Notes under the pieces: generated by a model | Databases searched by the model: none | Told to the model about the DNA's origin: nothing | What the model saw: the letters and a program-made list of their open reading frames with translations, nothing else | Translations under genes and position numbers: made by a program | NCBI GenBank assembly: GCA_037576195.1 | Contig: CM075101.1 | Location: 930,001 to 994,000, forward strand | DNA length: 64,000 nucleotides | Direction: 5' to 3' | From: Phytoseiulus persimilis | Lineage: Eukaryota; Arthropoda; Arachnida; Mesostigmata; Phytoseiidae | Part shown: positions 47,328-60,100 of the stretch, one piece after another | How positions within the stretch are numbered: position 1 is the stretch's first letter | How the letters are laid out: each line of letters opens with the position of its first letter

Positions 47328-50300
47328 AGAACCCCACGTCGTCGAATATTGGAATGCTGTGGATCGTTGTTCCCGAGCCGAACCGGAACTGGATCCGCGC
47401 TCATTCTCATCTAGTATATTTATAAACTTCAGACGTGTCAGACGCCATGCTGATAATAATGCGGGATATAACGTGCCCAGATGCCAGCGGGTCGGAGTGC
47501 GAAGAACAGGCAGTTTTACTCGATTCGGAGCTCAAGCTTCAGGCGCTGCAGGGTGGCTAGGATGACCAAACTACGGCTCTCCTCTGCGAACCGATTCTTG
47601 ACTCGGAATGATCACGCGCGATGTGAAGAGATTCATCCTGTAACACACAGCCAAGCGCAGCTGTAGCTCGGGTGGAATAGTTCTGGGCACAGGGAAAGCG
47701 GCGAGCTCAATCGCACCCTGATCGCTTCTGCGCTGCGGAATTCAAAGAGTGGTGTCGGGCGGCGTTATCTCGGGAATTAGTCATCAGGGAACGGCAACAG
47801 GAAATTATTCGCTGGAAGAAGCACGAAAGTACATTTAGCGCGTTCGCGAACGTTGACACACGGGTCCATGTCCCTCTTCCGTGTTTTCAAAAAGAGCCGA
47901 ACCGTCGGTAAGGCTGACGCGAGGATCGGCCGGCGGTCAGGGCAGCACAAGAGCACGTCGGAACCTCACGGCTGCTTCTCGCTTGGCCAAGATTATTTCC
48001 CGGAGCTGATAATATTTTTGTTGTGGCCGATCGTTTGTTTGAGTGGAACGGAGCGATATCCGGAAGTGAGGCGTCTACGGAGCGAGGGCCCTGTGGGGCC
48101 GCCTGTTTGGTCGTCTGCTGGGTTGGTGTGTCGCCTCGGGCTATCCATCAGCTTTCCAGATCGTGAGAGCCTGTCTGGATCCGGAAGAAAAGATGATAAC
48201 ATAATAAGGAGACTGGCTTTATTAGAACGGCAGAGGGCCGTCTATGGTCATCTAAACGTACGACCCTGCCAGCCGTTCGTTTACACTCCGTATTGTTGTC
48301 ATATTATTAATACATACATATATATATAACACACACTTATTAGAGCCGAGCGCTGACAGCGCGTCCAAGATACACGCAGGGAGGAGACCGATAATCAGCG
48401 TGGTGACGAAACCCAGCCGTTTGTCGCGCACAACGAGTTTCGAACTCCGTAGGCTAGCGAACGTCTTGCGAGGGAACCCGCACATCGGTCTCGGGGAACG
48501 GTCGGATGGGAAATCGCCGCGATAGTTAACCGCAACAGGTTCCTTTCACAACTGCGGCTTCTAGCCTTGGGAGAGTGATTGTTATCGTCCTGAGGGTAAC
48601 CGAGCACCGGCGTAGGGGCCGAGGAGCACGACACCGACTCGGAATTCCCTTTCTTATCTTCGAGCCTGAGGAGAACGGAGGAATACATGGCGAAACTACG
48701 GGAGGGGACGGGCGCCGACAATCTGAGCGGCTCGGCGAATGACGACGACTCTTGGCAACTAGGGAAATGGAGAGAATTGAGAGGATTTATCCCCGGACAG
48801 TTTTTGCTCCTTAGTGGAAGAGAGTGAGAGGTCGGTTGGAGACCGCGCTGGGTGTTCGAGTGACTTTGAATTGCCGGCTCGGTTTCGGTGGGGATCGTCG
48901 ATATCGGGAGGAGGGAGAAAACGGCTTCGCGAAGGCTATGTCATCTCAGAGCCCGCGAGCGAGCCAGCCAGCCGAGGTCGTCTCAGCGGGCGATTTCCTC
49001 GCTTGCAGATTTTCCGAGCTTTATTCGTTTGGAAGATGAAGGGGAAGCACGAGACGGGAGGATTCGCCTCTATGGCTGAGAGACGACAAAAAGAGGCGCG
49101 ACAAGCTGCAGCAAATCCTCAGGGAGCTCGTACAACCCACCACCTTTACCAAGACGGTGTAGGAGAGCGGCTCTCTCCGATAGGGTTCCTCTCCACCGGT
49201 TGCTCGCGAACCACCAGCGGAGTCCTTGTTCGCCTCTTTGTTGGCCGGCGCTGATAGCTTTGGGGAATCTTCAGAGGACCATGAAGAGGGGAAGGAGAGA
49301 GAGGAATAGGTACCGTGACCAGCAAAAGCCGGCGTACTGAACGTGCTCAAGGGTCGAAGGCCGCCTCATCCTTCGGCTGGTCGGAAGCAGGAGGCCAGAG
49401 GAGAGGAAAACTGTGCCTTGAAGTACGGGCCGGCCACTGTGTTGAGGAATGAACCAACTTTCTCATGGCTGAGGTATGCGCTCACTTTCTTTGCGGCGGC
49501 GGCGGCGGCTCGGCTTGTATGAGGCTCGAGATCCCTGTTCTGCGGGACGAAAACCCGCGGAAAGCTGTGGTATTTAAGATTTTCCGTCCAATTCTTGCCC
49601 TGTGTTCCCACCAGAGGCTTTCGAGATGGAGAACTTTTTGTGAGCCCGATGGTGGCCTTGGCGTCGGAGACGAAGAAGTTCAGGGAAACTTTGCGAAAAA
49701 AGCAGAACCCAGCGCCCGAACTCCGGTCACGTTAACTATATGTATATCAGTCCGATCACGTGCGGAAAATGTCGGGATGATAGGAATCACTTGCAGGTTC
49801 ATCGACCCAGATGACTATGCACGCTTTTTCTGACATACTCAGATAGATAATAATCAACCTCTCATATCGAGCACGACCGCAATTATCGGATAACTCGACA
49901 CCGTTCAACCCATTCTCGAATGACAATCTTCGAATGCCAAAAAAACGCACACACATGCATAGTTTAGCGTGATTACCGAGCAGACGCTGCAGCGACCGGC
50001 TTCTATAAATTCGCAGGGCATCGGGCGTTTAGTCCCATTCCCAGGCACACGGCCCGAATCCACATCGGCCAACAATGCCACAGAGAAGAGGGAACTTAGT
50101 GGAGACCATACAAAACCAAGAGGAACTCTCCGAACTGGCATAAGTGCCACATGATCCTCGTTTCACGCCATTTGCGTTCGATTCCATTGCGACGTCCATA
50201 CTCATCTCTCGGGTTCCGAAAATGAGCGAGTCAGGGGACAGCGGGACTTGTGGAACTCGTTTGATGTGCGATTCTCCATCGTTGTCAGCTGAGGCATCCT

Positions 50301-53007
50301 TCTGCTGTAAGTTCGCGGGGGCGAAGTTGCCGATGGGACGCGCTGTGGGGAATCTACGCAATTCGAGACCTCCGTCTCTCGAAACTCTCTCGGCATCGTG
50401 CCATCTAGTCGCGTCCTTGCCAGATCGCCCGCGCAACGACGCCCGCAGAGCTGTTTGAGTGGTCGCTTATCTTTCCGATGACAGAGGCCTCGACTCGAAG
50501 TCGAGCCCGAGAATCATACCGATGAGTATCTGAAGAGATAATTGCTCATTCAGGACGAACTTTGCGTGTATATAGCGGAAAGTATCCATATTGTCTAATC
50601 CGTCCAAACAGTTTTCCTACTGAGTTCCTCTCCGTCTGCCCAGCGGTCTCTGATTGGATATTGGGTTGTTCTAGAGCATGAAGCGGACGGGGCATTCTGG
50701 CTGCACCCACCAGGCTGAAAGGTCCCGTTGGACTAGCGGTGAAGGTCGTCACCATCGACTGAGTTTTTGCAGTTCGCTCTCCGGGAAGGCGAGTGAGTGG
50801 GTACCTACCACATTGTTAGACCGGCCCCAATCGACCACCGAAGCGTTTGTTTCCGATATGTGCTCCGTAAATTGGCGGAACGAGTCTCTGTGGGCGAGTG
50901 GCAGCGGCAGTCTTCCTCTTCATCGAAGCCGAGCAGACGAAAATAAACTGCAGATCGGATCTGTTGGTTTAGCGAATCGCTCGTGGCGAAAGTCGGCTGA
51001 ATTTCAGACGGCGCCGCGTAACCTGGAGAGCTTATCGACCGATCTATGAGAGGAGCCGTCGACAGAGCTTTAGAGGGCGGTCAAAGACGAGGAAGGCCTG
51101 CGAATTAGAAAATCACTTGGTCGACTCTCGATCATCCTCGCACCGAGGCGGAGAGGAGCTGGCAGAGTGTACCTCCAGGATGTCGGTAGCTCGGCGCAAG
51201 TAGGCGGCGGGAAGAACGACAGGAATCGCAGACGCAGATGGAAATCGAAACTCCTTTGGGGCATTCCAAGAGGCGTCTGACGCTGAGGTGGATGAACTTT
51301 TGTAGATGAACGGATGCCTGTTGACACGGGAAATATCGAAACTGAGGAAGAAATCGAGAAGAGGTGGCTACTCAGCGAACTATTCCCTGCGGCAGGCTGT
51401 TTGCTCACTCGCTCGTTCGCGCAGTCTTCCTCCCTATCTTGTCTGCTTGTTGAGTACGCTGGAACAATTTTGAGTTTTTCCGAGGCGGTTGTTGACGTTG
51501 GCCACCCGCTCTGCTGAGTGCCAGCCTTGCTCGTGTTCGCGGCGAAGGGCTGAGAGAGTGAATGCGCGCCTGTATCAAACGGCGAAAAACGGCTCAAAGT
51601 CCAACAGGCACGTCCTCACACTCAGACAAGTCCAAACTCAAACGAGAGACACAGGCATGCTTCCAGAGAAAGAAGCTTGCCAACGACTAGCACTCGGTAA
51701 CATCTCGCCGAGCCTGTCAAGTTACCCTGCTGTGTTTTCGAATGCCGCCGCATGAGCATGAATTTGAAGCTCCGGACGGACGGAATCCCACTCTCAGTAC
51801 GGTGTGAGCGCGGACAACGCTGGGCTGGAAGCTCTGCGTGTGCCCGTGCGTCCTCATTCGTCCTTGAGTGTGGAAAAGTGCCGCACGTTCCCTTTCTGTG
51901 GCGATATACAGGCTTTTTGAGTGTTCCTCCATGAAAGCGATAAGTCTTGGGGACGCTGCAGAGACTCTGAACATCAGCCTTATCGGCGATCGCACACAGT
52001 TGCAGGGAGGGCCGAAAGACGCTTCCGCTCCCGCAGCGTCAGCAACTCCGCCGCGCCGTGGCCAAAGTTCGCTCCCAATCAAAATTTGCTCATAGTTTTC
52101 TTCCGATGGGAACGCTTCCAGGTGGATTGGGAAAATCCGAACCACACATCCGTTTTGGGCTTCGGAGCGAGCCTCACGGAGACCGATGTCAATTCGCCGG
52201 GTGCGAAAAAATAACAAATGCCGTCAGTGAGTCATTCCGAAGGTGCGGAGGAACACGCGCGCTCGCGGATCTTTGATGTCGCTATTCGACCCTAATGTGC
52301 TCCACGCTCACCAGTAAACAGACGGAAGGAAACGTCGACAATGGATTGCACACCAGGGATTAGTCATTTCTTCACGAGCGTTATGCGCTCATCCGGACGC
52401 CTGTGCGCCCGTTTCCCCCTCCCCATCTCTTCCGACTTGCTGGCTCACAGGTGGAGGAGAAACCAACTTCTCCTCACTTTCGCAGCCGCCGAGGAGAAAC
52501 GTGGGCCCCTCGAGACCCCGATAACCGGTCCTTGCGAACAATGGGGGCGAGATTTTGAACCCACAGAACAGACCGACGGAGGGTAAACACGGCAGGAGCT
52601 CGTATCGCGCATCCGTCCCACTCGTTGTCTTTTGTTCTCGGCCACTCAGCTACGCATTCGATCCCGCTTGGGCTCCGTCCGACAGCTGAACGCGACTGCT
52701 GCTCCTCAAGCATACCAGCTCAGAATGGAGTCACGGCGCTCGGGAAAATGGGCATCCCACAGCGAAGAGCAAGTCTAAAAAACATCCTTACAACACCGTC
52801 GGAAGCATTAGAGCTCGCAATATAGTTTATTATGCCGTTGAGCTGATGGTTGGTGGCCGTGGCCTACAACCGTGCGTCGTTCAAGACTTTTCGGTCATTT
52901 GAGAGGATCTGCTTGGTGAATACATCGAAACTCCTCCGTCTGGGAGAGGCATGAGCTCTGGCCGGCGGTAGAAACAGCGACAAACCGCTCCTCCTCAGAT
53001 GTATATA

Positions 53008-54125
53008 GAGTCCTAAAATTCGAGCCCGAAACGGATGAGCCCGAAAACCTCCTCTCCCTATAGCGGAGCGGTCGGGACTGGCTCATCGGGGGACTATTCC
53101 AACTTTGTTTTGTTCAGTCCACCCACTCTCTCTGCCTCGCCCACAGTAACTTTTCCGCAATGACTTGATTGAACTGAGCAAGAGTATAGCTGCTACAGGA
53201 AGAAATCTGCTGAGCTCGAATCTTGTAGTTTCCGACGATAACTCGCTAGAACTGAGGAGGATCCTTTCCCTCCTGTTCTAGTACCATCCACAGAATACGC
53301 TATACCTACACCTTGCTTCTGCTGCCTGTTGGTGGCTCAGACGAACTCGGATTACTCTGAATCCCCGTTCGCCAGCTTTTATCGCAGTTGAGCGTCCATT
53401 CTCTGGAGCTTCTTCCGATGACGACCACACGTCGACAGATGAGTCATACGTTCCTATCAAACCCGGACGATCGGTTCCGATAGCGCCACCTCCGCTGTGG
53501 TTTGAATTTCGGCCCAACTTAATGACATTGATCGTGAAATTGAAACATCAAATCGCTTCATTGTGCGCGTCAGGAGCTCGTTGCATACCCAAGTATCGCA
53601 GCGTTCTTCTAGGCGCTCGTAGACATTCGTAGACGTCCTATTGGACCCCGAATCAGCTCCAAATACCTCGAGAAGTCTGGGTTGACCGATCTCGGAACCA
53701 ACTTCATAGTCTATTGAGAGAGCGAACAGAAAGAATGACAAAGTGACGAGCTGGCAGGCGAATTGGATCGAATGTGGTGAGGATGAGGATAGCATCGCGA
53801 GTTCAATTTCTCCGCATGGGTTCCAGGTAGGCTTATTCCTGGCTTCGACCTCACGTGGACTCTCAGTATATTCTGTACTTCGTTTGAAAGTTGATTGTAA
53901 TGGCCGAATCAGCGTTGCGAGATACGATTTCAGTCGAGGAGTATCGATGCTTGGGGGCTCATCATTCATCTTTAAAGTCTCAGAACGGTACAGATCGACG
54001 AATCGAAACAGAACTTCAATCCCTCTAGGCCAGCCCCGACCGCTCCGCTATGAGGAGAGGAGGTTTTCGAGCTCACTTTTTCCGGGCCCATCCGTTTCGA
54101 GCTCGAATTTTCGGATTTTTGGACC
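53008..54125. repeat. Fold-back structure with about 80-95 bp inverted arms
   Basis: The left arm (53008-53087) and the reverse complement of the right arm (54032-54125) share long near-identical blocks: AAAATTCGAG.. CGAAACGGATG, then GAAAACCTCCTCTCC, then ATAGCGGAGCGGTCGGG. Two gaps separate the blocks, one of them a roughly 17-bp insertion in the right arm. About 0.94 kb of other sequence lies between the arms. It contains a 170-codon minus frame (53457-53969) with one hydrophobic stretch and no recognised domain. The layout would suit a fold-back or MITE-like mobile element or its remnant. I see no transposase and have not identified target-site duplications. Confidence 0.65.
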
Positions 54126-54162
54126 CTAACCCCTTCCCAGGCGGATAACGATTTCCGAGCAG

Positions 54163-54184
54163 CCCCCCCCCCCCCCCCCCCCCC
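54163..54184. repeat. Poly(C) run, 22 nt
   Basis: The longest homopolymer in the window. It lies about 40 bp outside the right arm of the fold-back. The length may be affected by sequencing error. Confidence 0.9.
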
Positions 54185-57100
54185 TGCCGAGTGTCGGACA
54201 TGCAAAAAGTCCGTGGCTCACCAACGGCAACTGGATCCAAGGCGTCGAGCGAGCAGCAGGCGTACCCGGCCCGACCGAGTGACTGGCGATAATGACAGGG
54301 TTCTGTTTTAATACGCCTCTTCCAGTGAGCGAAGCATCCGACGCGATCTTTCCTCCCTCTTCCGAACGCTTTCCTGATTCCCGCTCATCTCTTTGTCGTA
54401 GGCTACGAGGGTGTTGTACCATCGATCGAACATGTCAACAGCAGAGACGACATGGCTGCTGTTCCTTGTGGAGAAGGCCGCCACTATCATTCGTTGGACT
54501 TGGTTGGTCTAAGGCCTGAGCCTACACGCGCCTACACGGAGCTGTCGAATGCCAACCTGGGGAATTCCGCTCGAAACACATCCAGAACACGCTCAACTCC
54601 GTCCGACTTAGCCTCGGAATCACTCCTCCGAGCTCGAGTCGATCGGTCGGCCCGAACCTTGCTCAACGTTTTCTACTATTTCTGTTCGAGCGATGATTCC
54701 GAGGGAAGGTTTTGGGTCATGAACGTTCTCTCCTAATGGAGTCTCTATCTCGTGTGAGATTCCGAGACGTGTCGAGGGAACGAAGGCGGCAAGTGAAGTA
54801 TGACGTACCCTACACGTCGCGGCGTTTCAAAAGATGTTCACTTGGGACCTCGCCGGTGTTTTTGTTGCAGTCGTGGATTCTGCGACTAATGATGACGCGC
54901 CCCGTTTGATCCCGCTAGCGATTCACCTCGAGAAGGGCAGAAAGGTTGCATTATCAAAATGTGAGCCTCCGCCGCCCACATATCGTTCCCTCGCGAACGA
55001 ACCGACTTGGAACGGAGCCCGCCCTAAGCCGCGTTCCAGTCACACTCCTCGCGGTCCAGGCTTCTGACGGCACACAGGATACGGAACACAGTTGAATATT
55101 CCTTTTGTTTTGCTTCCTCCTGGCCGTCTTGAGGCTCCCCGAGCGGAATTACACAGTCGTCCTCCAACTCCATGATAGGTAGCTGAGTCAGTAACTTCGG
55201 TCCGAATCGTGAACGAAGTTTCCGACAGCGGCTATCGAAGTTTCAGAGAGCGGAGTAGGACAGAGTCGTGGCCTGCCTTGTGTATGGAGCGCTGCTGTGC
55301 GCCGAGGTCGGCTTGTTACGCGAGACGTGCGTCTGCCGCGGCGAACCGTTCTCTACGACAAATTAGCAACTCCTTTCGTTGGCTGCGGCGCCCACTCTCG
55401 ACAAACGGTTTCAATTCAAAAAGTTCCTACGCGAGACTGACTTGGTGAGCGCTGTTCGGCTGTGGGACGAGGAGAATGTTGGAAACTCAACCGACACCAC
55501 TCGCAATCCCTTAATGAAACTTCGTTCGGAGCGGCCGCGAACGCTGAGGCCCGAAGCGAATTGTCACAAGTCACGGAGCACCTGAGCCACGGATGTCGAA
55601 GAGGATACCTCCCCGCTTTCTCGAACAAGGACGGACTTCGAGAAATCAACGTTCTCGACGGTTTCACCTGAAAACGGCGATGGTCCCGTCCAGGGACAGA
55701 ATCCCAAGTCGTCTCTTGTGCAAGTGTTGACGTTCGTCATCGTTAGCCAGAAAATAGCGATCTGATTGAATCGCAGGTTAACCGTCATGAGCAAATTTGT
55801 TTGGAGCTCCGCGACGACGCGGGCGTGTTTTCCAGCTAACGCTACGCGTGACGATGTCCGACGGCTTCAAAGCGGATTAGCTTGCTCCGATTGGCTGAAA
55901 GAACCGGGAGCTTCCATTGAACAAGATTGCTTTTGACAACCGTCTCAGTCTTTGAGGTGCCACTGCGAGTGACAGCAAACCATGAAGCTCTCACTCTCGT
56001 GATTGCTCATCCTGCCTCGCTTCTCTCTGTCCTGTTCGTCATCTCTCCTTGTTCTGATTCTGCTGCCTCCGTCGCTGCCGAGAGTTTTGAGCACTTCTAC
56101 GCAAAAACAATACGATTCCCGTCGTCGCATTGCAGCGCTGAATCAGACTACGGCCCAGAGATCTCGAGGGCCCGCTTGAGAGCGCTTCCCCGGAATGGGA
56201 GGGATCGAAAAGTGACGCATTAGCATTTCAGGAAGACAACGACCGGGTCGATAAAAACAAGACGTGTCGGCACGGGCCGTAAAGCCGGGTAGTCAGCACG
56301 TTTCAGAGCGTATGTGACCTGCATTAGCGTTAATTGATGTTAAATTCACTCGATCTTCACATTGCGTCCAACGAGACGTTGTGTAGAACGTGCGAGGCGT
56401 AGCCACAAGGCTTTCAACCAGCAGATAGGAATGCATTCGAAGTCCATACCTTCACCGGCACTCAACAGATTGCTTCCACGTCTCCAAGGAGTCAACTGAT
56501 CACTCATCGAGGCAAACGCGGCAAGCGATCCGGAACGGCTTCACCTACTTGGTTCAGGGATCTTGGCGCATGGCCGCCGCGGTCGGATGGCTTCTTCGTT
56601 CTCTGCTGCATGCTTAAACTGGGGAACATTCATTATTCTAATTGATCGGATCGGGAAAGCCGGCGGGGAAAAATAATTCATCCAATCGTCTCGACAGCGT
56701 GATCTATACCCCTGGCCGTGGACCACGTATATCGAGGGAAAAAGTGGGTTTTTTGCCTCGCGAACAAGCAAACTTCAACAGTATTGCCAACCATTGTGCA
56801 TCTGAGTGTTAACGCAGCTGTTTTTATGGCGACAGGCACGCAGTCGGCCGCCGACCGGCAAGCGGCCATGTGGCATCCGCCATCTTTTTCGCTGGTCATG
56901 ATGGCGCAACAGCTGCAGACAATCCTACGCAAGGTGACGCGTTAGATGAGAATGGTTGATGTTTTCGGGAGACCGTTCGAGAATTCATTTGCAAACTTTG
57001 ATTGAATTTCCTTTTTCCGCACTTTTTCGCTTAGATACACACTCGAAGCTCCCGTGTTCAGTATGATCACACTTCCCGGAGCCATGGAACGTTCCATTCC

Positions 57101-60100
57101 GCGCCCTTGCTTCTTTCATCCAGCGTGGTGATGCTTGCTCTCCGAGCGGGTCGCACCAGGCGATTGAAACTCCTCTCGAGGATCCGGTTCTGGGAGGGAC
57201 GACGAGGTGCCCTGAAGTATCCGTCACAAGTCTCGAGAGCGAGCTCCGACAACCAACAGAATGCCTGCCGGAGTTTCTAGAAGCCGAAAGCTCAACAAAC
57301 GAGGATGACGGAGGATTGGGGAACCAATTCGTCTGGGCGTTCATCGTCCGAATCAGGGAAACAGAGGCCAGTGAACAACGCCGGCAGATCAGCAGCTGTC
57401 GAGCATTAGCCCGAGGGGAAGCTTAAAATCCCTCCTGAGATAGATCCTTCGCATCGCGGTCTGCCCTCCTCCCCTTCCATCTGAAATCCGATGGAAAAAT
57501 AATAACCTCGCAAAGTTCTTCTGCGATCAAGACGGTCGACGTCTTCGGTTCACCGGGAATTCCGGTGCCGGCTCTGCTGAGAACGGCATCACAAGAAAAC
57601 CTTGAGACGGTGACTCGATACGGCAAACGACCGATGTTCCGCGCGGTAAGCTTTCAGCGAGAACCGAAGGGCGGCGGGCAGCGGCGGCGGCCAGATGAGG
57701 GAAGTCGAGATGCAAAGTAAGGGAGCGGTTGAAGCGGGAGATATGCTTCGCCGAAAAATTCCCTCTGGATAGGTGGTGCCTGTAGCCGCGGCATAGCAGA
57801 AGTCGGCCAGCGCCTCTCGCCAGCGGTCCGCACCCTGCGAGAGTGGATGACATCTCGTATAAATATTTGCTCTCCTTGGGGAATCCGTCGTTGCTTCTCC
57901 TCGACGCTCTCCAGCCTTCCTTCTTCCTCATTGCCGTCGACGTGTTTGTCTTAGCGCTTAGGAGTAACACGGAACCAGGAGCGAGGCGCGGGAAACACCG
58001 GGTTAGGTTCCTTCTGGCCGCCAATGAGCCAGGAACCGAGGCCAGCCGCTCGTTCCGCAAGGGCGTGACGAGGGCAATATCATTTTCGGATGGGGCTTTG
58101 TTCGGGATGGCATCGCGTAGACCACAGTTGCTCAGTCAGTTGTTGTCATCGAAGCCTGACGGATGACCTCCTCGGTCGCTCTCCGTTCCGATCTGGTGGG
58201 CGCTCTCCATCCCCGCTCGGGAAACGATTTTTCCACGCCATGTTCCACTCAAGGCCGGCTGGTGGATAATCCAAAGGTGCTTACCCTTTGTTTTCCGTGT
58301 TTGTTGGCTCTCTCCAAGCCGAAAAAGATGGCTGACTAATGCGAGACGCTTGCTCCGGCTCCATCATCCGTCGAGCCGCCTTCTCCTTCAGTTTGGGTGT
58401 TGCTCCGTTATTCCCGCGTCTCGCGGAACACGTCAGCTCCGAGACTTCTGGGAGCGTCGCAATAAAGTCCATCATTGACGCCACTCATACGCCAGACTGC
58501 ATACGCGCTTCGACTTGTTTGTCATCAATCCGGGCAACTTCAATGCCTCCGCAAAGTCAGGTGGAACGGCTGAGGTCTCACAGGTCCTCACAAAGGAAGC
58601 TCCTCTCGGTTCTGTTCATTGACTGACTGCTCTCCAAGGACCAGCACGCTGTATTCTCGTCCTTTCAACGCGTTCCCATGCAAGACCGTGGGAGACCACG
58701 TGACAGCGGCGAACCGGGGTAAGGTGTTGCTCACTGTTGTCATTCTTCACTGAATCTTGATCCAATTGATGGCTGGTGTCTCCCAGAGCCAAGTTTGTCT
58801 AGCCGACAAGCCGTCGATCAGGCTGAAGTGGCGAAAAAGGAATACGGACGATGGTGGCGATCGACATAGAACGTTGGAAATGGCTGGCCGCCTGAATCGA
58901 CGGCTCGGCGGTGGGGTCGTAGACGGCGGGTGAACGCCTCGTATCAGGGAACCTAAGCGGGGCAACAACAACGCGTTGTCGTTGACATAGGCCGCAATCT
59001 GGTCCCTATCTATGTCCGACAAAATGCGATAGCTGAGGCAGGCCAAGCAGGCTCGAAACTGCTCAAAGAGTCGGAATATGAACGTCGATCAAAGTACTCG
59101 GCGTGTAGCAGGCCCGGGCGAGCAGCGACTTCTCGCTCTCGGAATTCGTCGAGTGTTTGCATCAGAATTCCCTCGGATCTTTCCGAGAGAGCCGAGTCGA
59201 AGATCGCCGAAAACGACTCGTGAAAGCTCTCCCGCTGTATACATTCGACGAAATCGATTGCGCATTTGAATATGAGAGACTCGTGGCCTTCATGAAGGCT
59301 CGCAGGATGAAGAGATTCCTCATTGCAGCTGATTGATTCGGTGTTCGGACCGGTCGTGGTGGTGAGACCTCGCAATGCGAATTCCTGAGAGCCGCTCGTT
59401 CGGGACCAGAACGAACGTTCTGGTAGGCCGCCGTGTGTCTCCGTAATCGAGTGCCGCTCATATACAGGACGGCCATACAAACACAGCCCGACGCACGAAC
59501 AGATCAAGGGGCTCCGGCGTAGAGAGGAGTCCTGAGAATCAGGAATCATCATGGTGCATGCTTCGCAGATCTGACCATTCGTCCTCCGTATTCGGTAAAA
59601 TCAACAGTTTCGTTGGGACGCGGGATATATGTGTTCCATTTTCGGCGTGGAGTAGTGTGGCGGCAGCGAGTGAAGTCTCCGATCGAACAATAATCCAACA
59701 ATCTTCGGAGGACACATCGGAGGAGGTTTTTCGACACAGGTGTGATCCATCCCCCTCTCCTCGCTCAGTCGCAAGGAGATCGACGGAATCATTGGAGTAC
59801 ATGATATGAGACCCTGAAAGCAAAAATGTCTTTCACTCGAAGCGTATGCAGCGCATGAAACTTCAGGAACCACGGGAACCTCTAGGCTTCGAAGTGGACC
59901 ATGGCTCCCCTTGGCCCTTCACCAGGACCACAGTTCACTTGGAGAGCCACTGCTCTGAAACGTTGTGCATCGTGATATGATGGATGAAGCATCGTTTGTC
60001 CTCTATCCAGTGTTTCCGGGTTTGCCCCTCAGGACTGAATTTGCCCACATATTCGTCCTGAACCGAATTTCCTTGGCTCAGTGTTTGTGCTCTGCGCGAG

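Larger units (their letters stand above)
39174..53007. other. Long stretch without a supported gene; probable intron of the 38.9 kb gene
   Basis: If the exon at 38897 is real, everything downstream on the plus strand may be its first intron. Open frames are short and overlap on both strands, without recognisable domains or phase-compatible chains. Simple repeats include CCGT tetranucleotides at about 43136-43152, a (AG)13 tract and an AT/AC-rich tract at about 48306-48338. Confidence 0.45.
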
